Shown in pieces: positions 1-7,982 of a DNA stretch of 64,000 nt. Origin of the DNA: Pseudomonas azerbaijanoccidentalis. Its GTDB lineage: Bacteria > Pseudomonadota > Gammaproteobacteria > Pseudomonadales > Pseudomonadaceae. The position numbers were made by a program, and so were the translations under genes. The stretch is taken from contig NZ_JAHSTU010000003.1 of assembly GCF_019145495.1 (NCBI RefSeq), forward strand, positions 1-64,000. Reading direction: 5' to 3'. Numbering within the stretch: position 1 is the stretch's first letter; the number at the start of each line of letters is the position of its first letter. The notes under the pieces were generated by a model, which worked only from the letters and a program-made list of their open reading frames with translations, did no database searches and had not been told where the DNA came from.

Positions 1-825
1 CTTGAAGACCTGCTTCACCTCATGAACCGTCTGCGCGATCCGCAGTACGGTTGCCCGTGGGATATCAAGCAAACCTACGCCACGATTGTCCCGCACACTC
101 TTGAAGAAGCCTACGAAGTCGCCGATGCCATCGAGCGCGGGGACTTCGATCATCTGCAGGGTGAGCTCGGTGATTTGCTGTTCCAGGTGGTTTATTACAG
201 CCAGCTGGCCCGGGAAGAAGGGCGCTTCGAGTTTGCCGGCGTGGTTGACAGCATCACCCGCAAGTTGATCCGTCGTCATCCCCACGTGTTCCCGACGGGC
301 GATCTCTATGCGCCGCTGGATGTGCCGCGCCTGAGTGAAGACCAGGTCAAGCAGCGCTGGGAAGAGATCAAGGCCGAGGAGCGTGCGGAGAAATCCTCGG
401 CGCCTGAACAGTTATCGTTGCTCGACGATGTGCCGGGTGCGTTGCCGGCATTGTCACGCGCAGCAAAATTGCAGAAGCGGGCAGGGCAGGTCGGTTTCGA
501 CTGGCCGGACGCTTTGCCGGTGCTTGATAAAGTACGTGAAGAGCTCGATGAAGTGCTCGAAGCGATGTCGGAAAATGATCCGCAGGCTGTGGCCGACGAG
601 CTCGGCGATCTGCTGTTTTCCGTGGTCAATCTGGCACGCCATCTCAAGGTTGATCCGGAAACCGCGCTGCGTGGCGCTAACAGCAAGTTCGAGCGGCGCT
701 TCCGTTTTATCGAACAGGCATTGCGCGACACCCACCGTCCCATGGAAGATTGCACCCTCGAAGAGTTGGACGCCTTGTGGGGCGAAGCCAAACGTCAGGA
801 AAAGAATTTGCCCAGCTGCGGTTGA
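1..825 (+). CDS. mazG: Nucleoside triphosphate pyrophosphohydrolase MazG (5' end cut off)
   Basis: MazG hydrolyses (d)NTPs to NMP and pyrophosphate in the cytoplasm and in E. coli also lowers ppGpp. The reading frame is open from base 1 (residues LEDLLHL precede the first internal Met at 22), so the true start lies just upstream of the window and only a few codons are missing. Both tandem MazG domains are visible: an N-terminal one with PWDIKQT and EEAYEV...ELGDLLFQVV, and a C-terminal one with EELDEVLEA...ADELGDLLFSVV; the repeated E-x-x-E...E-x-x-D sets are the Mg2+ ligands. The length of about 270 residues matches E. coli MazG (263). In pseudomonads it usually follows relA. The DUF2058 gene follows after 28 bases, probably co-transcribed. 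Confidence 0.95.
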   Translation, partial: LEDLLHLMNRLRDPQYGCPWDIKQTYATIVPHTLEEAYEVADAIERGDFDHLQGELGDLLFQVVYYSQLAREEGRFEFAGVVDSITRKLIRRHPHVFPTGDLYAPLDVPRLSEDQVKQRWEEIKAEERAEKSSAPEQLSLLDDVPGALPALSRAAKLQKRAGQVGFDWPDALPVLDKVREELDEVLEAMSENDPQAVADELGDLLFSVVNLARHLKVDPETALRGANSKFERRFRFIEQALRDTHRPMEDCTLEELDALWGEAKRQEKNLPSCG

Positions 826-853
826 GCAGTTGCCTAAGTGAGTAATAAGCACC

Positions 854-1396
854 ATGAGCATTTCCCTTCGCGACCAGTTGCTCAAAGCAGGACTGGTCAA
901 CCAGAAGCAGGCCAAGCAGGTCAGCAAAGACAAACAGAAGCAACAGCGTCTGGCCCACAAAGGCCAGGTTGAACTGGATGATTCCCAGCAACGCGCAGCT
1001 CAGGAAGCCATGGCCGAAAAGGTCAAGCGCGATCAGGAGCTCAATCGCCAGCAGAAAGAAAAAGCCGAGGCCAAGGCCCGTGTTGCACAGATCAAGCAAC
1101 TGATCGAAGCCACACGCCTGCCGAAGTTGACGACCGAGGATTACTACAACTTCGTCGACGATAAGAAGGTCAAGCGCCTCTCGGTCAACACCCTGATGCG
1201 CAACAAGCTCAGCAACGGTTCGCTGGCCATCGTGCATCACGCCGGTGGTTACGAAGTCATCCCGCGTGAAGCGGCGTTGAAGATTCAGGAGCGCGACCCA
1301 CAGCGCATCGTGCAACTGAACGTGAAGACTGAAGAGGTCAGTGTCGAGGATGATCCGTACGCGGCCTACCAGATTCCTGATGACCTAATGTGGTAA
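854..1396 (+). CDS. DUF2058 domain-containing protein
   Basis: A 180-residue protein of the DUF2058 (YaiL-like) family, described as nucleoprotein or polynucleotide-associated; no enzymatic role is established. It opens with MSISLRDQLLKAGLV, typical of the family, followed by a long, highly charged K/Q/E-rich helical stretch (about residues 20-85) that looks like a coiled coil, then a small C-terminal domain beginning near LPKLTTEDYYNF. The start ATG lies 28 bases after mazG and a strong terminator follows, so mazG and this gene probably form the end of one transcript. No signal peptide or membrane segment is visible; cytoplasmic. Confidence 0.85.
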   Translation: MSISLRDQLLKAGLVNQKQAKQVSKDKQKQQRLAHKGQVELDDSQQRAAQEAMAEKVKRDQELNRQQKEKAEAKARVAQIKQLIEATRLPKLTTEDYYNFVDDKKVKRLSVNTLMRNKLSNGSLAIVHHAGGYEVIPREAALKIQERDPQRIVQLNVKTEEVSVEDDPYAAYQIPDDLMW

Positions 1397-1458
1397 TTCA
1401 TTTCGAGCGCTAGCAAACTTACATGTTTGCTCGCACTTGATTTTATTTATACATTGAG

Positions 1459-1500
1459 CCCGAAAGATTGTATCGATACGATCTTTCGGGTTTTCTTTTG
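1459..1500 (+). terminator. Rho-independent terminator after the mazG/DUF2058 unit
   Basis: Perfect 10-bp arms CCCGAAAGAT (1459-1468) and ATCTTTCGGG (1481-1490), with a further near-palindromic centre (TGTATCGATACG), followed directly by TTTTCTTTT. Classic stem plus U-tract on the + strand. Confidence 0.9.
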
Positions 1501-1582
1501 CCAAAAAAATAATTCGCTTAGTAGTGATGTTTCTGTCCGGAGAGAACGAATGGAATGAACTTTAATATATAAGGATATTTTA

Positions 1583-2530
1583 ATGTTGATCAGTATTGCT
1601 TCGTTACGCCAACCCACTTACAAATCGCAGTTTTCAAAACAGCGGCCGTCTTATTTATCCATTAGCGATTATTTGATGAGCGAACTGGATGCGCGGGTTG
1701 ATCATGTGCTCTGGAAAATAAAAGAAGCCGCCAAGGCCGCTCGAGAACGCCATGTTGGCGCTGAGTGTCTTTTCTTTACCCTGCCCGAGTTTTTCTGGAA
1801 CGTTCCTTGGCACGTCGTTCGCAGTGAAGAAGAACTCCACGAGCTGAACTCTGCCTACCTCGAGCACGTATCTGCTGCCGTTGTGTCGTTGATGAAAGCA
1901 CTTCCTGCCCAGCAATACGGCGATATAGTTCTACTGGGTGGAAGTTGCGCAACCCTTATCAAGGTGGGAGAGGGTGAGTCCAGTTATTACGATGTAATCA
2001 ATTATTTGCTGGCTATCACCAACAAAGAATATGCAGGTGATAAACCGGTGATGTCGATGTGGCCGAAACGCAATGTTTCAGGTATTGATTTTGGCAAGTA
2101 TGTGGGAATGTCAGAGGGTTATTGGTACTTCAATCTTTTTGGTGACGTGGTGGTAAAGGTCAAGCGCGTCAGCAATGTACAAGCCGAACACAGTGATTCG
2201 AGTGGTTATGAGGGGACGTTCTTGAACGACCTCGTGCCAGGCTGTCCCTTTGGCGTCAATTTGTGTCTGGATTATGATGTGGTCCAGGACGGTGAGCGCG
2301 ATGAGGAAATCAAGCTGACGGAAGCGAAGATCGATTTTCTGATCGCCTGTGGCATGAGCTTCGACTACAGCAAACAACACTCCTCATCGGTTCAATATGC
2401 AATCAGGAATGACGGCCACGGCGATGGGGGATGTGAGGTGGTCAAACTTAAGTCTGGGCGTATCGTCGGGGCTGTGCCTTCAGAGGTAATTGATGGCAGC
2501 ATCCATCTAGCCTCTATTGATATAGCCTGA
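1583..2530 (+). CDS. Orphan nitrilase-fold (carbon-nitrogen hydrolase-like) protein
   Basis: A 315-residue protein I do not recognise as a named gene. The order and spacing of motifs resemble the nitrilase/carbon-nitrogen hydrolase superfamily: a Glu in FTLPEFFW (Glu69), a Lys in MWPKRNVSG (Lys162) and a Cys in FGVNLCLDY (Cys228), followed by an FLIACGMSF strand where nitrilases have their 'DLIV.PSA' strand. That would place the Glu-Lys-Cys triad, but overall similarity is distant and no substrate can be assigned. ATG 1583 is preceded by a purine-rich AAGGATA. The gene lies alone between a terminator and a small convergent gene; its flanks are visibly AT-richer than neighbouring DNA, consistent with acquisition by transfer. 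No signal peptide is evident. Confidence 0.6.
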   Translation: MLISIASLRQPTYKSQFSKQRPSYLSISDYLMSELDARVDHVLWKIKEAAKAARERHVGAECLFFTLPEFFWNVPWHVVRSEEELHELNSAYLEHVSAAVVSLMKALPAQQYGDIVLLGGSCATLIKVGEGESSYYDVINYLLAITNKEYAGDKPVMSMWPKRNVSGIDFGKYVGMSEGYWYFNLFGDVVVKVKRVSNVQAEHSDSSGYEGTFLNDLVPGCPFGVNLCLDYDVVQDGERDEEIKLTEAKIDFLIACGMSFDYSKQHSSSVQYAIRNDGHGDGGCEVVKLKSGRIVGAVPSEVIDGSIHLASIDIA

Positions 2531-2582
2531 CGTTCAGTGAGCGCTGCAGCCCGTCAGGCTGCAGCGTTGACAGGTTCGGTAT

Positions 2583-2771
2583 TCAGCCGGTGGCGAGTTC
2601 GCGTTTGTGTTCCAGCGTTTCAAGTTCGGCCTTGTAGTTGTGGGCATCGATCTCGTTATGGAACATCCCGACCAGCAAACCTTGTTGATGCACGTCCCAG
2701 ATCCGGATACCGGCGGCTACACCTTCGTGGGATTTATGTGAATCGTCGCGTTCAGTTACTTTGACAGTCAT
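2583..2771 (-). CDS. Small conserved hypothetical protein (62 aa)
   Basis: A 62-residue, charged, His-rich small protein (begins MTVKVTERDDSH, contains IRIWDVHQQGLLVGMF). I recognise it only as a type of small conserved Pseudomonas hypothetical; no function is known to me. The central IRIWDVHQ...GLLVGMFHNEIDA segment followed by an acidic/basic helix (YKAELETLEHKREL) suggests a compact alpha/beta fold. It is convergent with the nitrilase-like gene, and its stop is about 50 bases from that gene's stop. No signal peptide or membrane segment. Confidence 0.6.
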   Translation of the reverse strand: MTVKVTERDDSHKSHEGVAAGIRIWDVHQQGLLVGMFHNEIDAHNYKAELETLEHKRELATG

Positions 2772-2980
2772 CTGCTAGCTCCAATCTCTGTTATCTGCAG
2801 CAAGGCGTGTGCAGGACTCTGTTATAGAGTTTGGTAGCTTGCTAAGTAAACGACTGAGTTTGGAAAGGGACTTTTGCAAAAACGGCAACAGTCCTGCAGC
2901 CCCCGAAAACCGCGACATTCGGTCGCAGGGCCTTTGGTTTCATGACAAATGCTTCATCTTCAGAGACGGTAAATGCCCCT

Positions 2981-3064
2981 GTAGGAGCTGCCGAAGGCTG
3001 CGATCTTTTGACGTTGATTTTTTATAAACAAGATCAAAAGATCGCAGCCTTCGGCAGCTCCTAC
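2981..3064. repeat. REP inverted pair (GTAGGAGCTGCCGAAGG family)
   Basis: Arms GTAGGAGCTGCCGAAGGCTG... (2981-3011) and its exact reverse complement (3034-3064), about 31 bp each, around an AT-rich 22-base loop. The same element recurs at 12162, 28279, 48404 and 53754. Confidence 0.9.
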
Positions 3065-3101
3065 ATGGAGTTGCGTTTGGCGCCAGGTTTCTCGATGGCA
3101 C

Positions 3102-3131
3102 AAAAAAGCCCCGAACCAGTCGGGGCTTTTT
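3102..3131 (-). terminator. fabB terminator
   Basis: AAAAAAGCCCCG (3102-3113), AACCAGT loop, CGGGGCTTTTT (3121-3131). The flanking A and T runs make it bidirectional in principle; it lies 25 bases beyond the fabB stop. Confidence 0.85.
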
Positions 3132-3155
3132 CATGTGCGGCTCAGCAGTGGGAAA

Positions 3156-4376
3156 TTACTTGCCTTCCCAGCGCTTCAGCACCAGCGTGGCGTTAGTGCC
3201 GCCGAAACCGAAGCTGTTGCTCATCACGGTGTTGATGGTGGCGTTTTCGCGGGTCTTGGTCAGCACCGGCAGGTCGGCCACTTCAGGGTCCAGCTCGTCG
3301 ATGTTGGCGGAACCGGCAATGAAATTGCCTTCCATCATCAGCATGCAGTAGATCGCTTCGTGAACGCCGGCGGCGCCCAGGGAGTGACCCGACAGGCTCT
3401 TGGTGGAGCTGATGGCTGGAGCCTTGTCGCCGAACACTTCACGCACACCTTTCATTTCCGCAACGTCGCCGACCGGAGTCGAAGTGCCGTGGGTGTTCAG
3501 GTAGTCGATCGGGGTGTCGACGGTGGAGAGCGCCTGCTGCATGCAGCGGATCGCGCCTTCGCCACTTGGGGCAACCATGTCGTAGCCGTCGGAGGTCGCG
3601 CCGTAGCCAACGATTTCCGCGTAGATCTTCGCGCCGCGGGCCAGAGCGTGTTCCAGCTCTTCAACCACGACCATGCCGCCACCGCCGGCGATGACGAAAC
3701 CGTCACGGTCAGCGTCGTAGGCACGGGAAGCCTTTTCCGGGGTGTCGTTGCGCTTGCTGGACAGGGCGCCCATCGCGTCGAACAGGAACGACTGGCTCCA
3801 GTGCTCTTCTTCACCGCCACCGGCGAAAACGATGTCCTGCTTGCCCATCTGGATCTGTTCCATGGCGGTACCGATGCAGTGAGCACTGGTGGCACAGGCA
3901 GAAGCGATGGAGTAGTTCAGGCCTTTGATCTTGAACGGCGTGGCCAGGCAAGCGGAAACGGTGCTGCTCATGGTCCGCGTTACACGGTATGGGCCAACGC
4001 GCTTCACGCCTTTCTCGCGCAGGATGTCCAGCGCTTCCATCTGGTTCAGGGTCGATGCGCCACCCGAACCGGCGATCAGGCCGGTACGCGGGTTGGAAAC
4101 CTGCTCTTCGGTCAGGCCGGAGTCAGTGATGGCGTCTTTCATGGCCAGGTAGGCATAAGCTGCCGCGTGGCCGACGAAACGATAGATCTTGCGATCGATC
4201 AGTTCTTCAAGGTTGAGGTCAATGGAGCCGGAAACCTGGCTACGCAGACCCATTTCAGCATATTCCGGGTTGAACCGGATGCCAGGGCGGCTTGCACGCA
4301 GGTTAGCGGAGACGGTCTCTTTGTCATTGCCCAGGCACGAAACAATGCCCAGACCAGTGATAACGACGCGGCGCAT
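3156..4376 (-). CDS. fabB: Beta-ketoacyl-ACP synthase I
   Basis: FabB condenses malonyl-ACP with acyl-ACPs in type II fatty-acid synthesis and is needed to elongate cis-unsaturated intermediates. The 406 residues equal the E. coli size. Catalytic residues are in place: Cys161 in [11 protein letters not shown], His296 in [11 protein letters not shown], and His331 in [12 protein letters not shown] with Lys326 just before. The N-terminal [16 protein letters not shown] is diagnostic. It begins 11 bases after the fabA stop and is co-transcribed with fabA as in other pseudomonads; a strong terminator follows. The operon is likely repressed through the DesT/FabR-like site upstream of fabA. Confidence 0.97.
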   Translation of the reverse strand: MRRVVITGLGIVSCLGNDKETVSANLRASRPGIRFNPEYAEMGLRSQVSGSIDLNLEELIDRKIYRFVGHAAAYAYLAMKDAITDSGLTEEQVSNPRTGLIAGSGGASTLNQMEALDILREKGVKRVGPYRVTRTMSSTVSACLATPFKIKGLNYSIASACATSAHCIGTAMEQIQMGKQDIVFAGGGEEEHWSQSFLFDAMGALSSKRNDTPEKASRAYDADRDGFVIAGGGGMVVVEELEHALARGAKIYAEIVGYGATSDGYDMVAPSGEGAIRCMQQALSTVDTPIDYLNTHGTSTPVGDVAEMKGVREVFGDKAPAISSTKSLSGHSLGAAGVHEAIYCMLMMEGNFIAGSANIDELDPEVADLPVLTKTRENATINTVMSNSFGFGGTNATLVLKRWEGK

Positions 4377-4387
4377 GCGAATAACCC

Positions 4388-4903
4388 TTAGAAGTTGTCA
4401 GTGGAGGTGAACACGCCGACCCGGAGGCCTTCGGCGGTGTAGATTTCGCGACCGTCGACAGTGACCGAACCGTCGGCGATGGCCAGGTTCAGCTTGCCTT
4501 TGAGGACGCGCTTGATATGGATGTTATAGGTGACTTTCTTGGCGGTCGGCAGGACCTGGCCGAAGAATTTCACTTCGCCCGAACCCAACGCACGGCCACG
4601 GCCCGGCAGGCCTTGCCAGCCGAGGAAGAAGCCGACCAGTTGCCACATGGCGTCGAGGCCCAGGCAGCCCGGCATCACCGGATCGCCTTCGAAGTGGCAA
4701 GCGAAGAACCACAGGTCCGGATTGATATCCAGCTCGGCGACCAATTCACCTTTGCCGTACTTGCCACCCTCTTCGCTGATCAGGGTGATGCGATCAACCA
4801 TCAGCATGTTCGGGGCGGGCAGTTGCGCGTTACCTGGGCCGAACAGCTCACCGCGACTGCAGCGCAGCAGATCTTCCCGGGTAAAGGCGTTTTGTTTGGT
4901 CAT
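4388..4903 (-). CDS. fabA: 3-hydroxydecanoyl-ACP dehydratase/isomerase
   Basis: FabA dehydrates 3-hydroxydecanoyl-ACP and isomerises trans-2- to cis-3-decenoyl-ACP, the branch point for unsaturated fatty acids. At 171 residues it matches E. coli FabA, with the active-site pair at the same numbers: His70 in [14 protein letters not shown] and Asp84 in CLGLDAMWQ. The promoter-proximal gene of fabA-fabB. On the minus strand the ATG is preceded by a GAGGAGCTCGC ribosome site. The 130 bases upstream contain an imperfect palindrome resembling DesT/FabR operators. Confidence 0.97.
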   Translation of the reverse strand: MTKQNAFTREDLLRCSRGELFGPGNAQLPAPNMLMVDRITLISEEGGKYGKGELVAELDINPDLWFFACHFEGDPVMPGCLGLDAMWQLVGFFLGWQGLPGRGRALGSGEVKFFGQVLPTAKKVTYNIHIKRVLKGKLNLAIADGSVTVDGREIYTAEGLRVGVFTSTDNF

Positions 4904-5034
4904 GCGAGCTCCTCAATAGTCCCATGCGGCAGGTGGGGCAAATCTTCCCGGCCGATCGAAGCGTTCATGCCTCGAACCGGCAGCCTACTCATAGACTATT
5001 GCGTTGTGGTGAAAGTCACAGCACCAAGGACATG

Positions 5035-5052
5035 AATGTACACTTGTGCACT
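5035..5052 (-). promoter_or_regulatory. Candidate DesT/FabR-type operator for fabAB
   Basis: On the minus strand this reads AGTGCACAAGTGTACATT, an 18-base imperfect palindrome (12 of 18 positions symmetric) of the form AGTGnACAnnTGTnCnnT. TetR-family regulators of unsaturated fatty-acid synthesis (FabR in E. coli, DesT in P. aeruginosa) bind sites of this shape in front of fabA/fabB. It sits about 130 bases upstream of the fabA start. The match is by eye and from memory of the consensus. Confidence 0.5.
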
Positions 5053-5150
5053 GAAATTTTTATTCAAGCCCCTTTTCGGGCCTGTTCGGGTGCCTAAGAC
5101 TGCCGCACTTTCGCCTTTCACGCCAGTCACAGATGGTCGAAAGGCCTGTA

Positions 5151-7052
5151 CTACTGCACCCAGCGCTGCAGAATTTGCTGTAGATCATTACGTTTGAACG
5201 GCTTGGCCAGGTAATCGTTCATGCCCGCCGACAAACAGGCTTCGCGGTCGCCCTGCAAGGCATTTGCGGTCAGCGCGATGATCGGCAGGTCGGTGCAACC
5301 GGGCAATTGGCGGATCTGCCGGGTGGCTTCGTAGCCGTCGATGATCGGCAATCGGCAGTCCATCAGAATCGCCTCGAAAATCAGACTCTCGGCGCTGCGC
5401 ACGGCCTGCGCGCCATCGGCGGCGACGCTCACAGTAAAGCCCAGACTGCGCAACATTGCTTCGATGACGGTTTGATTGACCGGGTTGTCCTCGACCAGCA
5501 GCAAATTGCGCCCCTCGCCATCGCCGTCACCCGTGGGCGTGCGTGCTGTCAGGACAGGCAATGCCTGTTGATAGAGCGCCAGCGGAATTTCCAGGGTGAA
5601 CACCGAACCACGGCCTTCTTCGCTCTGCGCTCGCAGGGTTCCGCCCATGCGCTCCGCGAGCGTGCGGGCAATCGGCAGGCCCAGGCCGGTGCCGCCGTAG
5701 CGTCTTGAAATAGAACTGTCGGCCTGTTGGAACGCGTTGAACATCAACTCCAGGCTGTCGGCCGGAATACCGATGCCGCTGTCGCGCACGCTGCAGGTAA
5801 ACCACAACAATTCGTGATCCAGCGATTGCCACTGCGGTTCGATGGTCACGCGGCCCTGCTCGGTGAACTTCAACGCGTTGCCGACCAGGTTCACCAGAAT
5901 CTGGCGGATGCGCGTCGGATCGCCCTGAACCTGCAATGCGCGCATGTCCTCGGGGATCTGCAACTGCAATTCGAGCCCGCGTTGTGCTGCGCTGTGTTGG
6001 AACGATTGGGCGCAGGCGCTGATCAGGTCAGCCAGGTTGAACGGGATGTGTTCCAGCTCCAGTTCCGAGCGTTCGATGCGCGAGAAGTCGAGAATGTCGT
6101 TGATGACCTTGAGCAAGTGTTCGGTGGACTCCGAGGCCAGCGCCGCGTACTCGACCTGCTCTTCGGTCATTTCGGTGGTTTCCAGCAGTTGCAGCATGCC
6201 CAGCACGCCATTCATGGGCGTGCGCAATTCGTGGCTCATCATGGCCAGGAAGTCGGACTTGGCGTTGTTGGCCTTTTCCGCTTCTTCGCGGGTCTGGATC
6301 AACTGGGCCATCGCTTGATGCTGCTCGCGGCTGGCCTGTTCGAGGCCGCTGGCGAGGTTGTTGATGTGTTGCGACAGCGCGCCCAGTTCGGTGTCGTCAA
6401 CGATGGGCAGCGGTGTCTTGTAGTCGCCGTCCTGGATCGCCTTGACCGCGTTGCCGATATCTCGGATCGGTTGCGACAGGCTCCCGGCCAGACGCCGGGC
6501 CAGCAGGAAGGTAAACAGCAGGGCGAACAGCGCCAAGATAGCTGCCTTGAACAGGATTTCCTGCTGGCGCTGACTGAAGGCATCGTTGGACAGACCGACA
6601 ATCACCCGGCCCAGATAATCCTCGGCGGGCGCGGTGGTGGCGACCTTGCTGTTCTGGAAAAAGTCATTGTGCAACGGCACACGCTGCAGGCGCACGGGCG
6701 CCTGGAACACTTCGACCTGATGCGGGCGGCTGTGGTCTGCCGACGGCTGCTCGACGTACACCAGAATCCGGTTGGCACTGTCCTGAATCTCCAGAAAGCG
6801 CACGTTGGGCGTGGCGAGCGTGGCCTTGAGCAAGCTTTCAAGCACTTCATTGTTGCCGGAGATCACCCCGTATTCCGTGGCGGGCGCCAGTTGGTTGGCG
6901 ATGAGCTGGCCGGTGTGATTGAGCTCCTGACGCAGGTCCTGAATCCGCACGAAGGTAAAGAAACTGATCAACAGCAACGTCAGCAGCAGGGCCGGACCGA
7001 GGCTGATGATCTGGGTGCGGGTGTTGATGTCCCAACGGCGACGGAAGGTCAT
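5151..7052 (-). CDS. Hybrid sensor histidine kinase, PA1611-like
   Basis: A 633-residue membrane hybrid kinase. Visible in order: TM1 (about 15-35), a periplasmic sensor region (36-165), TM2 (about 168-185), HAMP (about 186-240), HisKA with the phospho-accepting His274 in [12 protein letters not shown], an HATPase domain (N box VGNALKF near 392, G boxes DSGIGIP and [10 protein letters not shown]), and a receiver with Glu521/Asp522, phospho-Asp565 in AILMDCRLP and Lys617. There is no HPt domain, so it needs an external one. In P. aeruginosa the kinase next to fabA is PA1611, which pairs with RetS and phosphorylates HptB; position and architecture fit. Unlike a stand-alone kinase, it is the last gene of a three-gene operon and overlaps the binding-protein gene by 4 bases. 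Confidence 0.88.
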   Translation of the reverse strand: MTFRRRWDINTRTQIISLGPALLLTLLLISFFTFVRIQDLRQELNHTGQLIANQLAPATEYGVISGNNEVLESLLKATLATPNVRFLEIQDSANRILVYVEQPSADHSRPHQVEVFQAPVRLQRVPLHNDFFQNSKVATTAPAEDYLGRVIVGLSNDAFSQRQQEILFKAAILALFALLFTFLLARRLAGSLSQPIRDIGNAVKAIQDGDYKTPLPIVDDTELGALSQHINNLASGLEQASREQHQAMAQLIQTREEAEKANNAKSDFLAMMSHELRTPMNGVLGMLQLLETTEMTEEQVEYAALASESTEHLLKVINDILDFSRIERSELELEHIPFNLADLISACAQSFQHSAAQRGLELQLQIPEDMRALQVQGDPTRIRQILVNLVGNALKFTEQGRVTIEPQWQSLDHELLWFTCSVRDSGIGIPADSLELMFNAFQQADSSISRRYGGTGLGLPIARTLAERMGGTLRAQSEEGRGSVFTLEIPLALYQQALPVLTARTPTGDGDGEGRNLLLVEDNPVNQTVIEAMLRSLGFTVSVAADGAQAVRSAESLIFEAILMDCRLPIIDGYEATRQIRQLPGCTDLPIIALTANALQGDREACLSAGMNDYLAKPFKRNDLQQILQRWVQ

Positions 7053-7981
7053 GGGTGGCGTTCTCCTTCAGCCAACAGTGTTGCGACAGACGCTTCGTTT
7101 ATCTGTTCAATACCTAATGAACGAGCCACCTGCGGATTGCTTGAGACTTTGAAACGCGTTGGATAGTACGTGCGTGGCCAAGTGGCCGGCGGTCGGTCGA
7201 GCAATTGATCGAGAATCACCAGCCAGTCATTTTGATCGCTGTAGCTGCTGGCCAGGCTTCCTGCCTTGACGAAGCCCGCATTGGGGCCGATCAGCGCCAG
7301 TTGTCGGGCATAGCTGCTGAGTAACAGGTTTTTTGCGGTTTTCGAGTTGTACAGATCGGGGTCATCGAGGCCAAGCAGTACGTCGCTGTTGTCCAGCAAG
7401 GTTTGCAGCGGGCGACTGTCCTGGGTGTTGTCCCAGCGTTCGGTGACCACCTCAAGCCCCAGTGTGTGTGCAGCCTGACGCAGCTCCTTCAAAAGGAATT
7501 CGCTGTGGTTGTCATACAGCACGCCCACCCGTTTCACTTGCGGCAGGAGGATTCGGGTCAGGCGTAATTGGCGATCCAGCGGCGGATCGCTCCACAGCAG
7601 GCTAAGGCGCGGGGGCAGGGCGTCGCCCAGGTGTTGCCGGGCTTGCAGGCGGCTGATGCGCAGCACGAGGGTGGCCGGGCCTTGGTGGTCCTGCTGGCGC
7701 CAGTCGAGGCTCGGCAAATCGAGCAGGATCAAACGGGTGTCCGCCGGTAATTTTCCGGGCGCCGGCAGATTGGCCAGCGGCTGAAAACGCACCGTGTCGG
7801 CGGGGCGCAACTCGCGCAGCGCCTGGACGAAGGATTGCACGCCGGCGCTGTCTTCGGCCCCGGTCAACAGAATGTCCGCGGCGTTTGCCGAAAAACTGCC
7901 GAGCCAGCCACTGATCACCAGGCACAGCATGGCCAACAAATGGCCCAGGCCTGGCGTCTGGCGTGGCGGACACTGCGCCAT
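7049..7981 (-). CDS. Periplasmic substrate-binding-like protein (ABC_sub_bind type)
   Basis: A 310-residue protein with an N-terminal membrane/signal segment ([21 protein letters not shown], cleavage expected near residue 35), followed by a two-lobed periplasmic-binding fold resembling the ABC_sub_bind (PF04392) group: a [19 protein letters not shown] strand-helix unit starts the first half of the second lobe and [14 protein letters not shown] lies in the hinge region. No ABC permease or ATPase gene accompanies it, so it is more likely a sensory binding protein than a transporter part. It starts one base after the TonB-receptor stop and overlaps the kinase start by 4 bases (ATGA), showing tight translational coupling. 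Ligand unknown. Confidence 0.72.
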   Translation of the reverse strand: MAQCPPRQTPGLGHLLAMLCLVISGWLGSFSANAADILLTGAEDSAGVQSFVQALRELRPADTVRFQPLANLPAPGKLPADTRLILLDLPSLDWRQQDHQGPATLVLRISRLQARQHLGDALPPRLSLLWSDPPLDRQLRLTRILLPQVKRVGVLYDNHSEFLLKELRQAAHTLGLEVVTERWDNTQDSRPLQTLLDNSDVLLGLDDPDLYNSKTAKNLLLSSYARQLALIGPNAGFVKAGSLASSYSDQNDWLVILDQLLDRPPATWPRTYYPTRFKVSSNPQVARSLGIEQINEASVATLLAEGERHP

Positions 7982-7982
7982 C

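Larger units (their letters stand above)
2772..3155. other. Intergenic region without a gene (384 bases)
   Basis: Upstream region of the small minus-strand gene plus the 3' flank of fabB. It holds one large REP-type inverted repeat (2981-3064) and the fabB terminator (3102-3131). The short open frames here are REP translations or have no start context, so I see no gene. Confidence 0.7.

Noticed and set aside
2981..3064. Repeat pair considered as a CRISPR-like unit
   Set aside because: Only two inverted arms, no evenly spaced direct repeats; typical REP pair.
3135..4391. Long open frame opposite fabB
   Set aside because: A GC-rich reverse-strand shadow; no recognisable domain, and fabB on the other strand has a full family signature.
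5727..7166. 479-residue frame opposite the hybrid kinase
   Set aside because: Antisense shadow; the kinase motifs on the minus strand are complete.
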